NCBI GenBank assembly: GCA_023416735.1
Contig: JAEZGX010000022.1
Location: 44,288-108,287, forward strand
Direction: 5' to 3'
Source: Verrucomicrobiota bacterium
GTDB taxonomy: Bacteria > Verrucomicrobiota > Verrucomicrobiia > Opitutales > Opitutaceae
DNA: 64,000 bases
Positions 44,664-52,689 of the stretch are shown here, piece by piece (position 1 is the first letter of the stretch; each line of letters opens with the position of its first letter). The notes under the pieces were generated by a model. That model did not search any database and was not told where the DNA came from. It saw only the letters and a list, made by a program, of their open reading frames with translations. The translations under genes were made by a program, and so were the position numbers.

Positions 44664-46871
44664 GTGCCTTGGCAGTTTACCGCTCTTCTCTTCTCCGGCG
44701 TCTTTGAGCTCATCATGGCTCTCTTCGTCCGCAGCCGATTGCGGACGCCCACCTCCGGCCCGTTCTGCCTCGCCCTTCTACTTAATTCGTCCTGGGCAAT
44801 TGGATACGCCATCGAGCTCAGTCTGACGTCCTTCGAAGACAAGCTCCTCGTCTTCCAAATCCGCTGCTCGTTCCTGTGCTTCTACGCCCCGGCTTGGTTC
44901 GAGATGGTGCATCGGATGACCCGCGGCCGTCCGCTCCTTCGCGGCTGGATGATCCCCGCCGTCCTCCTCGTCCCCGTCGTCTCGCTCTTTTTCCTGTGGT
45001 TCCCCGGCCCGGGCCAAAGCCCCCTGCTCCGCCACTCTTTTTGGTTGGACCTCAGCGGCGGGATTCCAGTCCTCCGCAACGCCCTCGGCCCGTGGGGTGT
45101 CATCTACTACCTCTACAACTACGCCGTCTGGTTCGCCATCTTCCTGCTCCTCATTCCGCGCCGGCAACAAACGCCATGGGAACGTCGCGGCTGCTTCATC
45201 TTCCTCGCTGCCGCGCTCATCGGTTGGACGGCCGATCTGTCTCACCTTCTTCGCCTCACCCATCCGCCCGGCCTCAACTACGCCCCCATCCTCTTCCCCG
45301 TCACCAGCACGCTGATCGCCTTCGCCCTTCTGCGCCATCGGATGCTCAACCTCGCTCCCGTCGCCCGCGCCGCACTCATCGAGCGGCTCGAGGATCGCAT
45401 CCTGGTTTTCGATAGCGACGACCGCATCGTCGACTACAATCAGGCCGCCGCCACAACCCTCAGCCTCGATAAATCCCGCACATTCGGTCAACCCGCCCGC
45501 GACGTTCTCCACCCCTGGCCCACGCTCGTCGCGCTTTTCTCCGACCCGAATAAATTGCGCCGCGAGATTCCCATCGGATCCGTCGATTTCGAAGCTTCCT
45601 TGTTCGACGTGCTCGAGCCCAGCGACACTCGTCCTCGCGCGCGCGTGCTCGTGTTGAGCGACATCACCCGCCGCAAGGAAACCGAAAATCAACTCCGCCT
45701 CGCCAAGGAAACCGCCGAAGCCGCCGGCCAGGCTCAATCGCGTTTTCTCGCCACCATGAGCCATGAAATCCGCACGCCCATGAACGGCGTCGTCGGCTTC
45801 ATCCAGCTGCTCCAATCCACGTCGCTCAATCCCAAGCAACGCGAATACCTCGACCTCCTTCACCACAGCACCCGCTCGCTGCTCGTCATCGTCAACGACG
45901 TCCTCGACTACTCGAAGATCGAAGCAAACCAGCTCGAGATCGAACGCATCGCTTGCGACGTCCGCACCGTCGTCAACCACACGCATCGTTTGCTCCAGCC
46001 GCTCGCCGACGAAAAAGGCCTCGCGTTCACCACCCACGTCGCCGACGGCGTTCCTCCCGAGGTCATCAGCGACCCCGTCCGTCTCCAACAAATTCTCATC
46101 AATCTCATCGGCAACGCGCTCAAGTTTACCGAGTCTGGCCGCGTCAGCCTCGAGGTCTCCGCGCCCGCCTCGCATCTGCTGGTGCTCGATGTCACCGACA
46201 CCGGCATCGGCATCGCACCGGAACAACAAACGCGCGTCTTCACGCCCTTCAGCCAAGGCGACGCTTCCACCACGCGCCGCTTCGGCGGCACCGGCCTCGG
46301 GCTCTCGATCACGCGTCGTCTCTGCGAATTGATGGGCGGCAGCCTCACCTTCGTCAGCGAAGTCGGCCGCGGCTCCCGCTTCACCGCCACCGTTCGCGTC
46401 GCGCCCGCAGCCACGCCCCTCGCTCAACTTCCAACCACCCCCGCCGTCGCGGAAATCACTCCGCCGCGCCGCCTGCAGGTGCTCGTTTTCGAAGACAATC
46501 GTGTTAACCAAAAGGTCATCGGCGCGTTTCTCACCAAGCTCGGCCATCAATTCGAATTCGCCGCCGACGGCGAGAAGGGCCTCGCGATCCTGGCCCAGCA
46601 AACGTTCGACGTCCTGCTCATGGACCTCGAGATGCCCGTGATGGACGGCTACGAAGCCGTTCGCCGTATCCGCGCGGCGGAGACAACCGCCGCTTCCCGC
46701 GCCTACATCGTCGCCCTCACCGCCCACGCCCTCAAAGGCGAACGCGAACGCTGCCTCGCCCTTGGCATGGACGATTTTCTCACCAAGCCGGTTCATCTCG
46801 CCGCCCTGAAGGAAACCCTCGCCCGCGTCCCCACCCCCGAAGACGCCCCGAACCCACGCCCCCCTTCGTAG
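44664..46871 (+). CDS. Hybrid sensor histidine kinase with 7TM N-terminus and receiver domain
   Basis: 735 residues from GTG at 44664. Six to seven hydrophobic helices in the first 235 residues fit the histidine-kinase 7TM domain. A PAS-like segment (RLEDRILVFDSDDRIVDYN) follows. The HisKA box is FLATMSHEIRTPMNG near residue 365; ATPase boxes are NLIGNALKFTESG, DTGIGIAPEQQ and GGTGLGLSI near 475-550. A receiver domain at about 605-725 has DNRVNQK, phospho-acceptor Asp in DVLLMDLEMPVMDGYE and LTKPVHL. No phosphotransfer partner nearby. The TAG stop lies in a CGTAGCGG motif shared with intergenic hairpin repeats. Confidence 0.87.
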   Translation: MPWQFTALLFSGVFELIMALFVRSRLRTPTSGPFCLALLLNSSWAIGYAIELSLTSFEDKLLVFQIRCSFLCFYAPAWFEMVHRMTRGRPLLRGWMIPAVLLVPVVSLFFLWFPGPGQSPLLRHSFWLDLSGGIPVLRNALGPWGVIYYLYNYAVWFAIFLLLIPRRQQTPWERRGCFIFLAAALIGWTADLSHLLRLTHPPGLNYAPILFPVTSTLIAFALLRHRMLNLAPVARAALIERLEDRILVFDSDDRIVDYNQAAATTLSLDKSRTFGQPARDVLHPWPTLVALFSDPNKLRREIPIGSVDFEASLFDVLEPSDTRPRARVLVLSDITRRKETENQLRLAKETAEAAGQAQSRFLATMSHEIRTPMNGVVGFIQLLQSTSLNPKQREYLDLLHHSTRSLLVIVNDVLDYSKIEANQLEIERIACDVRTVVNHTHRLLQPLADEKGLAFTTHVADGVPPEVISDPVRLQQILINLIGNALKFTESGRVSLEVSAPASHLLVLDVTDTGIGIAPEQQTRVFTPFSQGDASTTRRFGGTGLGLSITRRLCELMGGSLTFVSEVGRGSRFTATVRVAPAATPLAQLPTTPAVAEITPPRRLQVLVFEDNRVNQKVIGAFLTKLGHQFEFAADGEKGLAILAQQTFDVLLMDLEMPVMDGYEAVRRIRAAETTAASRAYIVALTAHALKGERERCLALGMDDFLTKPVHLAALKETLARVPTPEDAPNPRPPS

Positions 46872-46985
46872 CGGACCGCAGCGAGCCGCGACCCGTCGGG
46901 GTAAGCGTTTCGCCTCTCCAACTCCCCACCCTCCCCGCCACCGATAGGAATTGCCCCCACGCCGCCCGCCGCTCAGCTCCCAAAC

Positions 46986-48842
46986 GTGCACCGCCCTCCA
47001 GCATCCACCCCGCTGCTGCTGAGCACGGTGCTGACGCTGGCCGCGCTCGGACTCTACCTTCTCTTGTTCGGCGTCGCCGGGAACCGCGCCGGCATGCAAC
47101 TGCTGCCCGCGGAAAATGTGCGCCTGGAAATCCTGTCGGCCCCATCTCAAGGCATCGCCTGGCCCGACTTCCTGACTCTACCCGACACACGATGGCAGCC
47201 GTGGACCCGCTCCTCCTACCTCCACGCGCCCGATGGCGCCGTCATGTGGGTGCGCGCAACCTTCGCCAATCCTTCCGCCACCCCGCTCACCGGCGTCCTC
47301 GCCGATGCCGAGCTGAACCTCGATCGCCTCGATTGCTGGACGCCCGACAAAACCCAGCCCGACAGCTGGCTCCAGCAATCGTCCGGTGAATCCGTCCCCG
47401 CTAACGCGAAAGCGATCTGGGGACGCGAACCCGCCTTCTTCATCACCGTGCCCGCCCGCGGCGAGACCGTCGCCTATCTCCGCGCGCAAGATCGTTTCGC
47501 CGTCTGGCTGCGACTCGTTTGGTGGCCCGAATCCCGCGCATTCTTCGCCTCCCAACTTCGCCACACCCTCGCCGAAGCTCTCTACTTCGGCGTCTTGGTC
47601 GCGTTGTTCATCTACAACGCCATTCTATGGGCCCGCCTCCGGCATCGCGACCTCGGTCGCTATCTCGGCTATCTCGCTTCCATGGCTGTCTTCATGGCCT
47701 TGGTCCGATCGCAAACCCAGCTGCTAGGACTGCCTCTCGTCCCGCCGATATTCGACGCCCTCAGTTCCGCCTCGCTCGCTTTCAGCGGGTTCTTCGCCGT
47801 CCAGTTCGCGCGCGAATTCCTCCACCTTTCCGCCCTCTCGCCGCGTCTCGATCGCGTCGCGCGCTGGCTTGGCTGGACCAACCTCGCTCTCGCGTTCGGC
47901 TCCGTCTGCTTGTTGTGGAGCACCACCACCGACTGGGTCCATCTCACCGTCTCCGAGATTGTCGTCACGCACGGCCTCTTGCTGGTTGTCGCCGTGGTCG
48001 CCTGGCGCCGCGGCGTGCGTCACGCGCGTTACTTCCTGCTGTCCTTCGGGCTGCTCCTCATCGGAGCCGCGCCCTACGCCGGTCGCTGGCTGCTCGCCAT
48101 CCCGCTCGGCATCACCCCGCTCTTCCTCATGTTGGGCTCCGCGCTCGAGATGCTGCTGCTGTCGCTCATGCTCGCCGATCGCTTCGCCCGCCTCCAACGC
48201 GAACACCTCACCTCGCAACTCGCCGAGGAGAAAGCCCGCCTCGAACTGCTGCGCTACCAGCTCAACCCGCACTTCTTCTTCAACGCCCTCAACTCCATCT
48301 ACGGGCTCGTCTATCCCCACTCGAAACCCGCCGGCGAGTTGGTGCGCCGCCTGGCCGATTTCTGCCGCGAAACCTTCGCTAACACCGGCACGCAGTGGCG
48401 GCCGCTCCGCGAAGAGCTCGCGATGCTCCGCAGCTATCTCGAAATCGAACAAGCCCGCTGGCGCGATGCCCTGCGCGTCGAGTTCAACCTCGATCCCGCC
48501 GCCGAAACCACTCGCCTGCCTGCCTTCCTCCTCCTGCCGCTCGTCGAAAACGCCATCAAGCACGGCGGCGCCACCAGCCCCGACGTGCTCACGTTGCGCA
48601 TCGCCACGCGCACTCCCCACCCCGACACCGTCGAAATCGAGATCGCCAACACCGGCCGCTGGCTCGCACCCGACGAACCGCGCACCGCCGCTTCCCACGG
48701 CATTGGTCTCGAAAACCTCCGCGCCCGCCTCGCCCGCAGCTTTCCGCCCACGCCACCGCTCGATATCTCCAGCCGCGACGGCTGGGTCTTCCTCGTGCTC
48801 CGTCTGCCCCGCACCACCGATGATCCGCGCTCTGCTCATTGA
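46986..48842 (+). CDS. LytS-type histidine kinase with 7TMR-DISM sensor
   Basis: 618 residues from GTG at 46986. A signal-anchor helix, then an extracellular 7TMR-DISM-extracellular type beta domain (about residues 40-185: WVRATFANPSATPLTGVL), then seven hydrophobic helices (about 195-405). The His_kinase part has YQLNPHFFFNALNSIYGL near residue 425, YLEIEQARWRDALRVEF near 485, LLPLVENAIKHG near 515 and GIGLENLRARL near 575. The 7TMR-DISM architecture often senses carbohydrates. Its stop overlaps the LytTR regulator start by 23 bp, so the two are coupled. Confidence 0.88.
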   Translation: MHRPPASTPLLLSTVLTLAALGLYLLLFGVAGNRAGMQLLPAENVRLEILSAPSQGIAWPDFLTLPDTRWQPWTRSSYLHAPDGAVMWVRATFANPSATPLTGVLADAELNLDRLDCWTPDKTQPDSWLQQSSGESVPANAKAIWGREPAFFITVPARGETVAYLRAQDRFAVWLRLVWWPESRAFFASQLRHTLAEALYFGVLVALFIYNAILWARLRHRDLGRYLGYLASMAVFMALVRSQTQLLGLPLVPPIFDALSSASLAFSGFFAVQFAREFLHLSALSPRLDRVARWLGWTNLALAFGSVCLLWSTTTDWVHLTVSEIVVTHGLLLVVAVVAWRRGVRHARYFLLSFGLLLIGAAPYAGRWLLAIPLGITPLFLMLGSALEMLLLSLMLADRFARLQREHLTSQLAEEKARLELLRYQLNPHFFFNALNSIYGLVYPHSKPAGELVRRLADFCRETFANTGTQWRPLREELAMLRSYLEIEQARWRDALRVEFNLDPAAETTRLPAFLLLPLVENAIKHGGATSPDVLTLRIATRTPHPDTVEIEIANTGRWLAPDEPRTAASHGIGLENLRARLARSFPPTPPLDISSRDGWVFLVLRLPRTTDDPRSAH

Positions 48843-49551
48843 CGACGAACCCCCCGCTCGCGACATCCTGCGCGCGTTGCTCGCCGAACATCCCTCGATC
48901 TCGATCATCGGCGAATCCGGCACGCTCGCCACCGCGCGCGACCAGCTCGCAAGCGCCGACTACGACCTCGTTTTTCTCGACGTCCAACTGCGCGGCGGCA
49001 CCGGCTTCGATCTCGTCCCGCATGTCCGCCCGGGCGCGCGCATTATTTTCGTCACCGCCTACGACGCCCACGCGCTCCGCGCTTTCGAGGTCAACGCCCT
49101 CGACTATCTCCTCAAACCCATCGCGCCCGAACGCTTGACCAAAGCCCTCGCCCGCCTCGATGTCACCGCTTCTCCGCCGCCGCCCGCACTCCCACTCGAA
49201 CACGATGACCGTCTGCTCCTTCACCTCGGCGCCGGCAACGAACGTTTCGTGCGCCTCGCCGACATCCGGCTGGTTGTATCCTGCGAAAACTACAGCGAGG
49301 TCACCCTCGCGAGCGGCGAACATTTCCTCGTCCGCAAAACCATGAAAGCGTGGGAGGAGCAGCTCCCGCCGTCCCGCTTCGTTCGCGTCCACCGCACCAC
49401 GCTCGTGAACCTCGCTCACGTCGTCCGCCTCGAACGCGAAACCGACGCCACGTCACGGCTCCACCTTGCCGATGTCGTCGCGCCCGTCGCCGTCAGCTAT
49501 CGTTTCCTTCCTGCCCTGCGGGAAAAACTCGCCGCGCTTCAGATCGCCTGA
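48820..49551 (+). CDS. LytTR-type response regulator
   Basis: 243 residues from the ATG at 48820, inside the end of the kinase gene. Receiver: LLIDDEPPARDI, phospho-Asp in LVFLDVQLRGGTGFD near residue 52, VTAYDAHALRAFEVNALDYLLKPIAPERL. LytTR domain from about residue 140: RLVVSCENYSEVTLA, LVRKTMKAWEEQLP, RFVRVHRTTLVNLAHV. It probably acts on the 21-bp-pitch direct repeats at 49575-49608, between it and the PEP-CTERM gene. The frame is open to 47869 within the kinase, which I treat as artefact. Confidence 0.9.
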   Translation: MIRALLIDDEPPARDILRALLAEHPSISIIGESGTLATARDQLASADYDLVFLDVQLRGGTGFDLVPHVRPGARIIFVTAYDAHALRAFEVNALDYLLKPIAPERLTKALARLDVTASPPPPALPLEHDDRLLLHLGAGNERFVRLADIRLVVSCENYSEVTLASGEHFLVRKTMKAWEEQLPPSRFVRVHRTTLVNLAHVVRLERETDATSRLHLADVVAPVAVSYRFLPALREKLAALQIA

Positions 49552-49574
49552 ACGCCCGCAAACGCCGCCGCCCG

Positions 49575-49608
49575 GCGTTCGTCACGGTTTTCCCCGCGCT
49601 CGTCACGG
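49575..49608 (+). promoter_or_regulatory. Direct-repeat pair, candidate LytTR operator 2
   Basis: GCGTTCGTCACGG (49575-49587) and GCGCTCGTCACGG (49596-49608) match at 12 of 13 positions with start-to-start spacing of exactly 21 bp. They begin 24 bp after the regulator's stop and end 77 bp before the PEP-CTERM start. The layout copies the pair at 35716-35750 in the other LytS/LytTR/PEP-CTERM cassette. Confidence 0.6.
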
Positions 49609-49685
49609 GGCCATTGCGCCGCCTCGGCAACGATTCTGCGCTCCCCGCCAAGGTCTGGTCAGCCGCGGCCAGCCACGTCCACGCC

Positions 49686-51854
49686 ATGCTTCTCTCTTCC
49701 CAAACCGTCCGTTCGCCTCGCTTCCTCGCGTCCATCATCCCGCTGATGATGCTCGCCGCCCTCAGCCCCGTGCGCGCACAAGTCACCTGGACCGGCGCCA
49801 TCGACAGCGACTGGTCCACCGCCGGCAACTGGACCCCCGGCGTTCCGGACAGCAGCTCGTCGATCTACATCTTCGACGCCACCGTCGATCTCACCGGCGC
49901 CGCCGAGGCCTCTTTCGTTTACCTCGAAACTTCGACACTTAACATCAGCGCCAGCGGCTCGCTCACGACCAACAACCTTGCTGCCGACTACGGCTCCGTG
50001 CTCCATGTCACCGGCGAGGGCTCCCAATGGAACTCCGCCTACCTCGACCTCTACACGGCCGCTGCCAATTTCACCGATGGCGCCACGATCACCACGGCGG
50101 AGGTCCGTCTCGCGACCATCTACGACGACAACGTCGCCTCAATCACGGTGCAGGGTGGCGCGCAGTGGACAACAGACCGTTTCACCTTGGGCGGTAGCGG
50201 CACGGCCACCGTCACGGTCAGCGGCGGCTCGCTTACTTCACTCACCGATTCGTATATTGGTCTCAATGGCAGCCTCACGGTGAGCGACGGCGGGACTCTC
50301 CAAACCGGCGCGGACACCAGCTACGCTCTGACGATCGGCCCCGGCTCGCTCACGGTCGCCGGCGAAGGCAGCACCTGGACGAGTCCCGGCTACGCGAACA
50401 TCGGAGTCGGCGGCGAAGGCACCCTCAACATCACCGACGGCGGGCAGGTCACGATCGGTTCATTCCTTTCCGGATCCGACGGTGGCGATCATGGCATCAT
50501 CCTCATCGATGGCACCGGTTCCAAACTGACCACCACCGGCATATACTACCCCGACTACAACTACACGGCCGGCGACCTCATCGGTTTCTTCGGCGCTTCC
50601 ACGATTAACATCACGAACGGCGGACGCTACGACGCCTTGGCACCCGAACTCATCGTCGGCTATCAAAACTCGGGCGAGGGTTCCGCGATCACCGTCAGCC
50701 ACGCCAACTCGCAATTCAACGTGAGCGGCGACCTTTTCCTCGGAAACTTTGGCGAAGCCACGCTCGTGGTCAGCGAGGGCGCCGCCGTAACCACCGCCGG
50801 CGATGTCTACATCGCCCACGGTGTCCTGGACGATCTCGCCGGCAATATCCGCGGCACCGCGACGATCACGGGCACCGGCTCGACGTGGGCCATCGACGGA
50901 CACCTCGGGATCGGGGCGTATGTCGACCACACCAACTACACGCTGGGCACCTTGACCATCGCCGACGGAGCCACGGTCAGCGTGGCCGCCGGGTCCGGCG
51001 AGGTCGGAATCGACAGAAACTCCACCCTCAACATCGGCACCGGCGGCACCGCAGGATCACTCCAAGCCGGTTCACTCGCGCTCGGTGGATCGCTCAACTT
51101 CAACCACTCGGACAACGTTACGTTCGACACCCCGATCTCGGATTACGCGTGGTCCGCCGGCCCCGGCACGTTGACGAAAACCGGCTCAGGGACGCTCACC
51201 CTCGCCGGAACCCACACTTACACCGGCACGACATCGGTTACCGGCGGCATGCTGGATCTCACCGGTGACATCTCCTCGAGCAGCGTCACGACGGTGAGCG
51301 GCAGCGGAACGCTGTCCGGCACCGGCAGCGTCGGAACGCTAACAATCGGTTCCGGCGGCACCCTCGCCCCCGGCAACTCTCCCGGCACCCTGTTCGCCGG
51401 CGACACAACCTTCGAAGCCGGCGGCATCTTTGAATTCGAAGTCGCCAACACCGCGGGCGAAGCCGGCACCGCTTACGATCTGCTCTCGATTTCCGGCACT
51501 CTTTTCCTCACCGCCACCGCTGAAAATCCCTTCGTCATCGACCTCGTATCGCTCAACGGCCTCGTCGCCGGCGCCGCTGCCAACTTCAATCCCACCGTCG
51601 ATTACTCGTTCACGTTCCTCACGACCACGGGCGGCATCGCCGGATTCTCTGCCGACAAGTTCACCCTTCTCACGTCCGGCTTTACCAACCCCTTCAATGG
51701 CACCTGGTCCGTAACCCTCACCAATTCGGGCCACGACCTCTCCCTCTCCTACGCCGGCGCATCCGCCATTCCCGAGCCTTCCACCTACGCCGCTCTCTTC
51801 GGCGCCTGCGCCCTCGTCTTCGCTGCCTCCCGACGACGCAAGCACGCCGTTTAA
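49686..51854 (+). CDS. PEP-CTERM surface protein with autotransporter-type beta repeats 2
   Basis: 722 residues from the ATG at 49686. Signal peptide ends SPVRAQ, followed by VTWTGAIDSDWSTAGNWTPGVPD, as in the first such protein. The body is a long Gly/Thr/Ser-rich beta-helix with repeated patterns such as GTGSTW, LTVSDGGTL and NITNGGRYD. An autotransporter-associated repeat, GTLTLAGTHTYTGTTSVTGG, lies near residue 505. C-terminus IPEPSTYAALFGACALV plus RRRK is a PEP-CTERM tail. The ORF upstream to 49350 overlaps the regulator and lacks a signal peptide. Likely a surface or matrix protein controlled by the LytTR regulator. Confidence 0.87.
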   Translation: MLLSSQTVRSPRFLASIIPLMMLAALSPVRAQVTWTGAIDSDWSTAGNWTPGVPDSSSSIYIFDATVDLTGAAEASFVYLETSTLNISASGSLTTNNLAADYGSVLHVTGEGSQWNSAYLDLYTAAANFTDGATITTAEVRLATIYDDNVASITVQGGAQWTTDRFTLGGSGTATVTVSGGSLTSLTDSYIGLNGSLTVSDGGTLQTGADTSYALTIGPGSLTVAGEGSTWTSPGYANIGVGGEGTLNITDGGQVTIGSFLSGSDGGDHGIILIDGTGSKLTTTGIYYPDYNYTAGDLIGFFGASTINITNGGRYDALAPELIVGYQNSGEGSAITVSHANSQFNVSGDLFLGNFGEATLVVSEGAAVTTAGDVYIAHGVLDDLAGNIRGTATITGTGSTWAIDGHLGIGAYVDHTNYTLGTLTIADGATVSVAAGSGEVGIDRNSTLNIGTGGTAGSLQAGSLALGGSLNFNHSDNVTFDTPISDYAWSAGPGTLTKTGSGTLTLAGTHTYTGTTSVTGGMLDLTGDISSSSVTTVSGSGTLSGTGSVGTLTIGSGGTLAPGNSPGTLFAGDTTFEAGGIFEFEVANTAGEAGTAYDLLSISGTLFLTATAENPFVIDLVSLNGLVAGAAANFNPTVDYSFTFLTTTGGIAGFSADKFTLLTSGFTNPFNGTWSVTLTNSGHDLSLSYAGASAIPEPSTYAALFGACALVFAASRRRKHAV

Positions 51855-51925
51855 CCCGCCAAGAGCCGCCAGCCGCAGGAACCCGCCTCTACCTCCACAC
51901 TCGCCGCCGAGTAGGTTCCTCGCCG

Positions 51926-52609
51926 CTACTTCCTGACGATACCGTGGATCGCGAGTTCCTGGCTCGTCCCATCTTCAAACTTCGCCGAACACGCCACGGT
52001 GAGATTTCGCGCCTTTGCCCCGCGAAGCAATCGCACGTGCACGCGATAGCGCGTGCCCTCCGCGACTGTTTCGATCCGCACGTCCGCCGCATCCGCTGGA
52101 TACGCGTCCGCGATCGTAAGCTGCGCAATGCGCAGCGAACTCGCTGCGTTCACCTCCACCGTCTTTTCGTCGGGTTCGGCTCCGAGTCTCCACGAAAGCA
52201 CGGGCGACGATAACGTCACAAGCGACTGAATGTTCGCCCGAAGCTGAAGCACCGTCGGTTCGACCCCGACTTCATCGGTGATCACGCCAATCGTGTTTTG
52301 CTGCACTCCCACCCGACTCCCGATCGACGAGCGAACAGTCATCATCCCTTCCTCGCCTGGACCATACGTCCGCCTACTCAGCTCCATCGTCGTGCAGTCG
52401 CAGTTCGTCACGAGATCGACAATTCTCACCGCCGTCGTGCCCGCGTTGCGGAAACGATACTGCGCCACGACTTCTCGCTCGTTCGCCTGCGCCTCGACAT
52501 TGATCTCTCGCTTTTCCCAAACCAGCGCCGCGTCGCTCCACAGGGGCAGCCCCATCAACACGACGGCGATCAGCCACCGGCCTCCGGCTTCGACATTCCT
52601 ACGACTCAT
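51926..52609 (-). CDS. DUF1573 secreted protein
   Basis: 227 residues with a signal peptide (WLIAVVLMGLPLWSDA). The DUF1573 module is clear: EREVVAQYRFRNAGTTAVRIVDLVTNCDCTTMELSRRTYGPGEEGMM (about residues 43-90), with Cys-x-Cys. The second half is another beta-sandwich-like region. Such proteins are common, of unknown function, in Bacteroidota, Planctomycetota and Verrucomicrobiota. It follows the CE15 gene on the same strand after a stem-loop, and converges on the PEP-CTERM gene at 51854. Confidence 0.8.
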   Translation of the reverse strand: MSRRNVEAGGRWLIAVVLMGLPLWSDAALVWEKREINVEAQANEREVVAQYRFRNAGTTAVRIVDLVTNCDCTTMELSRRTYGPGEEGMMTVRSSIGSRVGVQQNTIGVITDEVGVEPTVLQLRANIQSLVTLSSPVLSWRLGAEPDEKTVEVNAASSLRIAQLTIADAYPADAADVRIETVAEGTRYRVHVRLLRGAKARNLTVACSAKFEDGTSQELAIHGIVRK

Positions 52610-52621
52610 AAGGGATGGAAA

Positions 52622-52674
52622 GGCAGGGCGAGAGAACCGGCCGAGCCGCAGCTCACCAGCCCACTCGCCCTGCC
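52622..52674 (-). terminator. Stem-loop between the CE15 gene and the DUF1573 gene
   Basis: GGCAGGGCGAG (52622-52632) and CTCGCCCTGCC (52664-52674) are exact 11-bp reverse complements with a 31-nt loop. It lies 15 bp after the CE15 stop on the minus strand and could end or process that transcript. There is no T-run. Confidence 0.45.
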
Positions 52675-52689
52675 CGTGTATTCAATTTC

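Noticed and set aside
44778..47150. A 790-residue open frame antisense to the hybrid kinase
   Set aside because: It overlaps a clear multi-domain kinase on the other strand and has the composition of a shadow frame.
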